Origin: JBFWNZ01 sp050250795
Lineage (GTDB): Bacteria; Pseudomonadota; Alphaproteobacteria; UBA8366
Assembly: GCA_050250795.1 (NCBI GenBank)
Contig: JBFWNZ010000040.1
Location: 1-17,754, forward strand
Length of the DNA: 17,754 bases
Direction: 5' to 3'
Position numbers and translations under genes: made by a program. The notes beneath the pieces were generated by a model. It saw nothing but the letters and a program-made list of their open reading frames with translations, was not told where the DNA came from and ran no database searches. Positions 7,217 to 13,538 of the stretch are shown here, piece after piece. Each line of letters begins with the position of its first letter. The first letter of the stretch is position 1.

Positions 7217-9948
7217 CCGCTTTTACCCTCAATGGCCGCGCTGTCTCGCTGGACGGGAACCCGGGGCGGCGGCTGGCGGCGGCGCTGCGGGACGATCTCG
7301 GCCTGACCGGCACCAAGATCGGCTGCGATGCCGGTGATTGCGGCGCCTGCACCGTGCTGATCGATGGGCGGCAGGCCTGTGCCTGCCTCGTCCCGGTCGG
7401 GCAGGTCGAGGGTGCTGCGGTGGAGACGGTGGAAGGGCTCGCCCGCGACGGGCTGACCGCGCTCCAGGCGGCCTTTCATGCGCATGGCGCCGCGCAATGC
7501 GGCATCTGTACGCCCGGCATGCTGATGGCGGCGACGGATCTGCTGCGCCGCGATCCGCGACCGGGACGCGCGGCGGTGGAGGATACGCTGGGCGGCGTGC
7601 TCTGCCGCTGCACCGGCTATGAGAAGATCGTCGATGCGGTCCTGGCCGCGTCGGGCGGCATGGGGCACAACGCTGTCGCCCCGGCACCGGGCTGCGCCGT
7701 CGGCGCAAGGCTGCCGCGCATCGACGGGCATGACAAGCTGACTGGCACGGAACTGTTCGGCGCGGATGCGGCGCCGGCCGACAGCCTGCATCTGCGCATC
7801 CTGCGCTCCCCGCATGCCCATGCGCGCTTCGTCCTCGGCGATCTCGCGCCGCTGCATGCGCGCTGGCCGGGCCTTGTCCGGGTACTGACGGCGGCCGATG
7901 TGCCGGGGCGCAACGGTTTCGGCATCATCCCCGGCCTGATGGACCAGCCGGTCTTCGCGGACGGCGTCGCGCGCTATCGCGGGGATGCGGTACTGGCGCT
8001 GGTCGGCGATGCCGACACGATCGCGCGGCTGCCGGATTCCGAGGTGCCCATCGCCTGGGAGGTGCTGGCGGATGTGCGGGACATGCCGTCCGCCCTGCGG
8101 CCCGGTGCCCCGCAACTGCATGCCGACAAGGCGGAGAACACGCTGATCCGCGGCCGCGTCGTGCGCGGCGATGCGGAGGGCGCTGTTGCGGGCGCCGCGG
8201 CCGTCGCGGAGGGGGCCTGGACGACCAGCTTCGTCGAGCACGCCTATATCGAGCCCGAGGCTGGATATGCGCGGCGCACCGGCGACCGGATCGAGATCGT
8301 CGGCTGCACCCAGGCGCCCTATATGGACCGCGAGACGGTGGCGGCCGTGCTGGGCATCGCCGAGGACCGCGTTCGCGTGATCCCAACCGGTTGCGGCGGC
8401 GGCTTCGGCGGCAAGCTGGACGTGGCGGTGCAGCCGGCGCTGGCGGTGGCGGCCTGGCTGCTGGACCGTCCGGTGCGCACGGTGTTCACCCGGCCGGATT
8501 CCATGCGTGCGACGACCAAACGCCATCCGGCGGCGATCCGGGCCCGCATGGCGGCCGATGCCGAGGGCCGGCTGGTCGCGCTCGATTTTCATGCCGATTT
8601 CGAGACCGGCGCCTATTCCTCCTGGGGGCCGACGGTGGCGGGGCGGGTGCCGGTGCATGCGACCGGCCCCTATGCCGTCGCCAATGTCCGCGCGACCAGC
8701 CGCGCCGTGTTCACCCATCATCCGCCGTCCGGCGCCTTCCGGGGCTTCGGCGTGCCCCAGGCGGCCATTGCGCATGAATGCCTGATGGACGATCTGGCGG
8801 AGAAGCTGGGCATCGACCCGCTGGAGTTTCGGGTGCGGAACGCGCTGCGCAAGGGTTCGGTCACGGCGACCGGGCAGGTCATGGAGCATTCGGTCGGGCT
8901 GGTGCAGTGCCTGGAGGCGCTGCGGCCGCGCTGGGTGGAATGGCGCGCCGCGGCCGAGGCGCGGAACCGTGCGGAGAGGGGATTGCGGCTGGGCGTCGGC
9001 GTCGGCTGCATGTGGTATGGCTGCGGCAACACGGCGATGTCGAACCCGTCGCGCATGCGCGTCGCCATCGACGCCGCCGGTTTGGTCACCCTCTACAACG
9101 GCGCGGTCGATATCGGGCAGGGCACCTACACGATCCTGCCGCAGATCGTCGCCGACGCCATCGGCATCCCGGTCGCGTCGATCCGGCAGATCACGGGCGA
9201 CACCGACCGCACCCACGATGCCGGCAAGACCTCGGCCTCACGCCAGACCTTCGTCTCCGGCCGGGCCGCGCAGGCGGCGGGCGAGGCGTTGCGGGCGGAG
9301 ATCCTGCGCCATGCCAATGCGGGGCCGGATGCGCGGATCGAGATCGACGGCGCTACGATCCGCGTCACGGACGGCAGTGCGGTGCGCGGCATCGATCTGC
9401 ATGCGCTGCCGGCGGCGGCGGATGGCAGCGTGCTGGCGGGCGAGGGGACATTCGATCCGCCGACCACGCGGCTGGACGCCGATGGACAGGGCAGCCCCTA
9501 TGCGACCTATGGCTTCGCGGCGCAGATGGCGGAGGTCGCGGTCGATCCGGACCTTGGCACGGTGCGGGTCCGGCGGATGGTCGCTGCGCATGACGTGGGG
9601 CGCGCGGTCAACCCCACCCTGATCGAAGGCCAGATCGCGGGCGGCATCGCCCAGGGCCTCGGCCTTGCGCTGATGGAGGAATACCTGCCCGGCCGGACGG
9701 AGAACCTGCACGACTATCTGATCCCCACCTTCGGCGACATGCCGGCGCTGGAGACGATCCTGATCGAGGATCCGGAGCCGCTCGGGCCCTATGGTGCCAA
9801 GGGCATCGGCGAGCCGGCGCTGGTCCCGACCGCGCCGGCGATCCTGGGGGCGATCCGGCATGCGACGGGGCTGGTCGTCCGGCATGTGCCCGCGCTGCCG
9901 CACCGGGTGCGGGCGGGGTTGCGGGCGTTGGAGGAGGCACGGAAATGA
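7213..9948 (+). CDS. Fused [2Fe-2S]/molybdopterin hydroxylase subunit, xanthine dehydrogenase family
   Basis: A 911-residue fusion of the small iron-sulphur and large molybdenum subunits. Residues 1-80 form a plant-ferredoxin-like [2Fe-2S] domain (C38, C43, C46, C58). Residues 81-150 form the helical [2Fe-2S] domain (C96, C99, C131, C133). After a linker comes the molybdopterin domain from about 165. It has GCGGGFGG at 393-400, AFRGFGVPQ at 508-516 with Arg510, GTYTILPQ, and GAKGIGEPAL with the catalytic base Glu867. Size and layout match Desulfovibrio gigas aldehyde oxidoreductase (907 aa, base Glu869), but here a separate FAD subunit precedes it. The enzyme would hydroxylate a carbon next to a ring nitrogen, or an aldehyde, using water. 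The open frame extends back to 6550, but ATG 7213 is the true start (ATGA overlap, GGAAGGG upstream, and the iron-sulphur domain begins at once). Neighbours favour a nitrogen-heterocycle substrate. Confidence 0.92.
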   Translation: MTAFTLNGRAVSLDGNPGRRLAAALRDDLGLTGTKIGCDAGDCGACTVLIDGRQACACLVPVGQVEGAAVETVEGLARDGLTALQAAFHAHGAAQCGICTPGMLMAATDLLRRDPRPGRAAVEDTLGGVLCRCTGYEKIVDAVLAASGGMGHNAVAPAPGCAVGARLPRIDGHDKLTGTELFGADAAPADSLHLRILRSPHAHARFVLGDLAPLHARWPGLVRVLTAADVPGRNGFGIIPGLMDQPVFADGVARYRGDAVLALVGDADTIARLPDSEVPIAWEVLADVRDMPSALRPGAPQLHADKAENTLIRGRVVRGDAEGAVAGAAAVAEGAWTTSFVEHAYIEPEAGYARRTGDRIEIVGCTQAPYMDRETVAAVLGIAEDRVRVIPTGCGGGFGGKLDVAVQPALAVAAWLLDRPVRTVFTRPDSMRATTKRHPAAIRARMAADAEGRLVALDFHADFETGAYSSWGPTVAGRVPVHATGPYAVANVRATSRAVFTHHPPSGAFRGFGVPQAAIAHECLMDDLAEKLGIDPLEFRVRNALRKGSVTATGQVMEHSVGLVQCLEALRPRWVEWRAAAEARNRAERGLRLGVGVGCMWYGCGNTAMSNPSRMRVAIDAAGLVTLYNGAVDIGQGTYTILPQIVADAIGIPVASIRQITGDTDRTHDAGKTSASRQTFVSGRAAQAAGEALRAEILRHANAGPDARIEIDGATIRVTDGSAVRGIDLHALPAAADGSVLAGEGTFDPPTTRLDADGQGSPYATYGFAAQMAEVAVDPDLGTVRVRRMVAAHDVGRAVNPTLIEGQIAGGIAQGLGLALMEEYLPGRTENLHDYLIPTFGDMPALETILIEDPEPLGPYGAKGIGEPALVPTAPAILGAIRHATGLVVRHVPALPHRVRAGLRALEEARK

Positions 9949-11411
9949 GCGAGGAAGCCGAGGACGGCGCCGGGATCGTGCGCTGCGACGCCTGTCCGGT
10001 GCTGTGCCGCATCCGCGACGGCCGGACCGGCGCCTGCGACCGCTATGGCAATGTGGGCGGTGTGCTCACCCGCATGGACCCGCTGGTGATCGAGGCGAAG
10101 GCGCAGGAGGGCAGCATGGTGCCCTTCATGCCCGAGGGCGAATGGGACGGCGCGCTGGTCGCCAAGGCGCCGGTCTTCGTCACCGGCATCGGCGCCGGGA
10201 CGACATATCCGGACTACAAGCCGGCGCCCTTCATCGTCTCCAGCACCTATGAGGGCGTGGACACGGTGACGGTCGTGACCGAGGGCATCTTCAGCTACTG
10301 CTCGGTCAAGGTGAAGATCGACACCGACCGCTATGTCGGGCCGGAGCAGGCGACGGTGACGGCGGACGGCGAGCCGGTCGGGCATGTGACGACGGCGGAG
10401 TACGGCTCGCAGATGCTGGCGCTGGGCGGGGTGCGGCACCTGACCGGCGGCGGCAAGCGCGAGGGTGTCGTCACATGCCAGACCATGCTCGACCTCTGCA
10501 ACGGCCGGCCGGTGCGGCTGAAGGTCGAGGGCGGCGCCGAGATCGAGGTGCAGGCCGGCGCGGCACCGCTGATCGACGGCGAGCGCGAGGCGCGGATGCG
10601 GGTCGGCTGCGGCTCGGCCACCATCGGCATGTTCGCCCGGCAATGGCAGCCGCATCTGGACGAGGTGGTGGTGGTGGACGACCACATCACGGGCGTCCTG
10701 ACCGAGCATCAGGCCGGCGCCTATCTGGGTATGAAGCCGGCCGGAATCCGCGTGCGCGGGCGGCGGTCCACGCCCGGCCGCTATTTCCAGGTGGCGGAGC
10801 CGGGCAGCGGCTGGGGCGGCACCGACGTGACCGATCCGCTGACCATCATCGACCGGATCGAAGCCAAGCGCGCCTGGCCGGGGCTGCGGCTGCTGATGGT
10901 CTCGACCACCGGCGAGGACGCGCTCTATTGCGAACTGGACGGGGCGCTCAAGCCCGTGCCGATGGCGATGCCGGACGCGGTCGCCGCCTCGGTCGAGCGG
11001 ATCGCCGAGAACTGCGAGCCCTCGCTCTGCTCGGTCATGTTCGTCGGCGGGGCGGGCGGCAGCCTGCGCGCGGGGGTGACGGAAAACCCGGTCAGGCTCA
11101 CCCGCTCGGTCAAGGCGTTGCTGACGCGTGTCACCATGGGCGGCGCGCCCGCCTATGTCTGGCCCGGCGGCGGCATCATGGTGATGGTCGACGTGACGCG
11201 CATGCCCGCCGGCTCTTTTGGCTCCGTGCCGACGCCGGCCCTGGTCGCGCCCATCGAGTTCACGCTGCCGCTGGCGGATTATGCCGCGCTGGGCGGCCAT
11301 GTCGGCCATGTCGTGCCGCTGGCCGAGGCGCTGGCGGGGCAGGGGCGCAAACGGGTCGAGCCCTGGCGCGCGGGCAACCCCTGGCCGCTGTCCCCGGCGG
11401 CGGGGGACTGA
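9945..11411 (+). CDS. 6-hydroxynicotinate reductase-type iron-sulphur flavoprotein
   Basis: A 488-residue protein that I recognise as the family annotated as 6-hydroxynicotinate reductase (Hnr). In Eubacterium barkeri Hnr uses reduced ferredoxin to turn 6-hydroxynicotinate into 1,4,5,6-tetrahydro-6-oxonicotinate, and it has a covalently bound flavin and iron-sulphur clusters. Visible here are an N-terminal cysteine set CDACPVLC...GAC (C14, C17, C21, C31), likely one cluster, and further cysteines at 120, 179, 186, 223, 330, 358 and 363. No extra ferredoxin domain is present. Gly-rich segments include MFVGGAGGSLRAG and YVWPGGGIMVMVD. GSAT (224-227) resembles the SGAT flavinylation site of ApbE targets. 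The start overlaps the upstream stop as ATGA, with GGAGGAGG ahead. Family assignment is from remembered sequence features; the real substrate could be another hydroxylated azaarene. Confidence 0.75.
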   Translation: MSEEAEDGAGIVRCDACPVLCRIRDGRTGACDRYGNVGGVLTRMDPLVIEAKAQEGSMVPFMPEGEWDGALVAKAPVFVTGIGAGTTYPDYKPAPFIVSSTYEGVDTVTVVTEGIFSYCSVKVKIDTDRYVGPEQATVTADGEPVGHVTTAEYGSQMLALGGVRHLTGGGKREGVVTCQTMLDLCNGRPVRLKVEGGAEIEVQAGAAPLIDGEREARMRVGCGSATIGMFARQWQPHLDEVVVVDDHITGVLTEHQAGAYLGMKPAGIRVRGRRSTPGRYFQVAEPGSGWGGTDVTDPLTIIDRIEAKRAWPGLRLLMVSTTGEDALYCELDGALKPVPMAMPDAVAASVERIAENCEPSLCSVMFVGGAGGSLRAGVTENPVRLTRSVKALLTRVTMGGAPAYVWPGGGIMVMVDVTRMPAGSFGSVPTPALVAPIEFTLPLADYAALGGHVGHVVPLAEALAGQGRKRVEPWRAGNPWPLSPAAGD

Positions 11412-11412
11412 C

Positions 11413-12261
11413 CTGGGCGCCCTTCGCGCCCTGCTGCCCGACGGCCGGCTGCATCTCCAGCACGGCCCCATCGACCTGATCCTCGATGTTACGGCCCCGC
11501 CGGCCGCCGTCGCGGCGGCCCATGACCGGGCGGCCGCCCGATTCGAAGGATTGCTGGCGGAATTGGTCGCCGAACTGCCGCTGCTCCGCCGGCCGGCGGC
11601 GGAGGGGCACAGCTTCGCCGGGTCCGTGGCGCGGCGGATGGCGGCGGCGGTCCGGCCGCATCGCGGCGTGTTCGTGACCCCGATGGCCGCCGTCGCCGGG
11701 GCGGTCGCCGACGAGATTCTGGCGGCGTCGGTCGGCGGCGATCCGGCGATCCGGCGCGCCTATGTCAACGATGGCGGCGACATCGCGATCCACCTCGCGC
11801 CGGGCGAGCGCTTTCGCATCGGCATGGCCGACCTCGCCTCCGCGGCGCTGGGCGGACTGGCGGACATCCCGGCGGAGAGTCCGGTGCGCGGCATCGCCAC
11901 CAGCGGGCAGGGCGGGCGCTCCTTCTCGCTGGGTATCGCCGAGGCGGTGACGGTGCTGGCGGCGGACGCGGCGGCGGCGGATGCGGCGGCCACCCTCATC
12001 GCCAACGCCGTCAACCTCGACCATCCCGGCATCGGGCGAAGGCCCGCCCGCGACCTCGATCCCGACAGCGACCTTGGGGACCGGCTCGTCACCGTCGCCG
12101 TGCCGCCGCTCACACCGGCCGAGGCCGACGCGGCGCTCGCGTCCGGAGCCTCGGCGGCGGAGAGGATGCGGCAGGCCGGACTGATCGCGGCGGCGGCGCT
12201 GCGCCTGCAAGGCCGCGACCGGATCGTCGGCGGCGTCAGCGTCCTCTCGGCCTCATCCTGA
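11413..12261 (+). CDS. UPF0280/ApbE-like protein, probable flavin transferase; CTG start likely
   Basis: About 282 residues starting ALLPDGRLHLQHGPIDL, the usual opening of UPF0280 proteins, a family distantly related to the flavin transferase ApbE. ApbE-type signatures are visible: YVNDGGDIAIHL (about 117-128), GIATSGQGGRSFSLGIAEAV (160-179) and ADAAATLIANAV (189-200), like the TSG and DAxAT motifs that bind flavin and Mg in ApbE. ApbE moves FMN from FAD onto a Thr or Ser of a target protein. No ATG, GTG or TTG lies in frame between 11305 and the conserved start. CTG at 11413, one base after the Hnr stop and behind a GGGGG run, is the best candidate. An ATG at 11302 would give an unrelated Arg-rich leader overlapping Hnr. 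I infer that the target is the Hnr-type protein encoded just upstream. The stop codon lies inside a hairpin repeat. Confidence 0.75.
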   Translation: MGALRALLPDGRLHLQHGPIDLILDVTAPPAAVAAAHDRAAARFEGLLAELVAELPLLRRPAAEGHSFAGSVARRMAAAVRPHRGVFVTPMAAVAGAVADEILAASVGGDPAIRRAYVNDGGDIAIHLAPGERFRIGMADLASAALGGLADIPAESPVRGIATSGQGGRSFSLGIAEAVTVLAADAAAADAAATLIANAVNLDHPGIGRRPARDLDPDSDLGDRLVTVAVPPLTPAEADAALASGASAAERMRQAGLIAAAALRLQGRDRIVGGVSVLSASS

Positions 12262-12279
12262 GCCTGACGAAGGGTGAGG
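12251..12279 (+). repeat. Hairpin repeat R1 (CTCATCC/GGATGAG family)
   Basis: A 29-bp unit with arms CCTCATCC and GGGTGAGG (one G-T pair) around TGAGCCTGACGAA. The stop codon TGA of the UPF0280 gene (12259-12261) is part of the unit. With the inverted unit at 12301-12328 it can form a larger cruciform between the convergent UPF0280 and nrdB genes, so it may act as a two-way terminator. Confidence 0.8.
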
Positions 12280-12300
12280 CCTGCACCGCTGTTCGTGCCG

Positions 12301-12328
12301 CTCATCCTTCGTCAGGCTCAGGATGGAG
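12301..12328 (-). repeat. Hairpin repeat R2, inverted relative to R1
   Basis: CTCATCC TTCGTCAGGCTCA GGATGGAG: the same unit as R1 in the opposite orientation, with a one-base bulge in the stem. It lies 13 bp beyond the nrdB stop. Units of this type are scattered through many alphaproteobacterial genomes. Confidence 0.8.
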
Positions 12329-12341
12329 GCAAGTAGGAATA

Positions 12342-13301
12342 CTAGTCGAACGCCTCTTCCCAGCTGCCCTGGGTGGCGGCGCGGGTGTATTCGGTGGCGC
12401 GGTTCTCGAAGAAGTTGGTGTGCTCCACCCCGTTCAGCATCTCGTCGAGCCAGGCGCAGGGATTGCGCTCAATGTGATAGATCGGCTGCAATCCCAACTG
12501 GGCGAGGCGCCGGTCGGCGATGTAGCGGATATATTGCTGCACGTCCTGCGCCGACATGCCCTCGACCGGCCCCAGCTTGAAGGCGAGATCGACGAAGGCG
12601 TCCTCATGGTCGACGATGGTGGCGCAGGCGCGATAGATGTCGCGCTGCACCTCCTCGGTCCAGACCTCGGGGTTCTCCTCGACGAAGGTGAGGAACAGGC
12701 GGATGATCGAACTGGTGTGCAGCGACTCGTCGCGCACCGACCAGGTGATGATCTGGCCCATCCCCTTCATCTTGTTGAAGCGCGGGAAGTTCAGCAGCAT
12801 CGCGAAGCTGGCGAACAGCTGAAGCCCCTCGGTGAAGCCGCCGAACACCGCCAGGGTGCGGGCGATGTCTTCCTTCGTGCCCACGCCCCATTGCTGCATG
12901 AAGTCGTATTTCGCCTTCATCTCCTTGTATTTCAGGAAGGCGCTGTACTCGCTCTCGGGCATGCCGATGGTGTCGAGCAGGTGCGAATATGCTGCGATGT
13001 GGACCGTCTCGATGTTCGAGAAGGCCGACAGCATCATCTGCACTTCGGTCGGCTGGAACACGCGCGAATAGTGGCGCATGTAGCAGTTGTTCACCTCGAC
13101 ATCGGCCTGGACGAAGAAGCGGAAAATCTGGGTGAGCAGGTTGCGCTCGGCCGGCGTCAGTTTCTGGTGCCAGTCGCGCACATCCTCGGCCAGCGGCACC
13201 TCTTCGGGCAGCCAGTGGATGCGCTGCTGCATCAGCCACGCGTCATAGGCCCAGGGATAGCGGAAGGGCTTGTAGATCGGGTCGGATTTCAGCAGCGACA
13301 T
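12342..13301 (-). CDS. nrdB: Ribonucleoside-diphosphate reductase subunit beta (class I)
   Basis: A 319-residue R2 protein that holds the di-iron/tyrosyl radical cofactor and passes the radical to NrdA to make deoxyribonucleotides. All metal ligands are visible: Asp67 (FVQADVEVN), Glu98 and His101 (NIETVHIAAY), Glu158 (FTEGLQL), and Glu192 and His195 (VRDESLH). The radical Tyr105 is kept at the E+7 position of ETVHIAAY, matching Tyr122 of E. coli, so this is a tyrosyl-radical enzyme rather than class Ic. The C-terminus GSWEEAFD is the short acidic tail that docks on NrdA. No ATP-cone precedes the four-helix core. The gene lies downstream of nrdA on the same strand, but 237 bp of repeat-rich DNA separates them, so separate processing or its own promoter is possible. 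Confidence 0.97.
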   Translation of the reverse strand: MSLLKSDPIYKPFRYPWAYDAWLMQQRIHWLPEEVPLAEDVRDWHQKLTPAERNLLTQIFRFFVQADVEVNNCYMRHYSRVFQPTEVQMMLSAFSNIETVHIAAYSHLLDTIGMPESEYSAFLKYKEMKAKYDFMQQWGVGTKEDIARTLAVFGGFTEGLQLFASFAMLLNFPRFNKMKGMGQIITWSVRDESLHTSSIIRLFLTFVEENPEVWTEEVQRDIYRACATIVDHEDAFVDLAFKLGPVEGMSAQDVQQYIRYIADRRLAQLGLQPIYHIERNPCAWLDEMLNGVEHTNFFENRATEYTRAATQGSWEEAFD

Positions 13302-13344
13302 CGGTCGGTGATCCTGTTGCGGTCCGTTTCTTCGTTTGTGCCGG

Positions 13345-13373
13345 CCTCATCCTTCGTCGGGCTCAGGATGAGG
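13345..13373 (-). repeat. Hairpin repeat R3
   Basis: CCTCATCC TTCGTCGGGCTCA GGATGAGG, with a perfect 8-bp stem. It is in the nrdA-nrdB gap, 43 bp upstream of the nrdB start. Confidence 0.8.
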
Positions 13374-13401
13374 CGTCGGAGGGGCGGCTTTCCCCTGTCT
13401 C

Positions 13402-13429
13402 CCTCATGCTGAGCCTGACGAAGCATGAG
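13402..13429 (+). repeat. Hairpin repeat R4, with compensatory stem change
   Basis: CTCATGCT GAGCCTGACGA AGCATGAG: the unit with a C-to-G change in the left arm matched by a G-to-C change in the right arm, so the stem stays intact. Orientation is opposite to R3 and R5. Confidence 0.8.
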
Positions 13430-13450
13430 CGTCTCGGCGGTCCGTACCGG

Positions 13451-13479
13451 CCTCATCCTTCGTCGGGCTCAGGATGAGG
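13451..13479 (-). repeat. Hairpin repeat R5
   Basis: CCTCATCC TTCGTCGGGCTCA GGATGAGG, identical to R3 over the unit and in the same orientation. R3, R4 and R5 are spaced about 50-60 bp apart and alternate in orientation. Confidence 0.8.
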
Positions 13480-13505
13480 GGAGAAATCGTGCCGCTGCCC
13501 CCGGT

Positions 13506-13523
13506 TTCCCGCTTTCGCGGGAA
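13506..13523 (-). terminator. GAAA-loop hairpin just after nrdA
   Basis: On the minus strand TTCCCGC-GAAA-GCGGGAA forms a perfect 7-bp stem with a GNRA-type loop, starting 15 bases after the nrdA stop. There is no T-run. It may be a terminator, an attenuator, or an mRNA 3'-end stabiliser separating nrdA from nrdB. The sequence resembles another common proteobacterial dispersed repeat. Confidence 0.5.
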
Positions 13524-13538
13524 TGACGGGCGTAACGG

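Noticed and set aside
7141..9216. 691-codon open frame on the minus strand
   Set aside because: It is antisense to the Mo hydroxylase, whose domains are unmistakable. Its translation is rich in Arg, His and Asp without any recognisable motif, a common artefact in GC-rich genes.
9789..11471. 560-codon open frame on the minus strand
   Set aside because: It is antisense to the Hnr-type gene and shows the same GC-rich mirror effect.
13345..13479. CRISPR-like array (three similar units in a row)
   Set aside because: Units alternate in orientation, are self-pairing, and the spacers are short and unequal. There are no cas genes.
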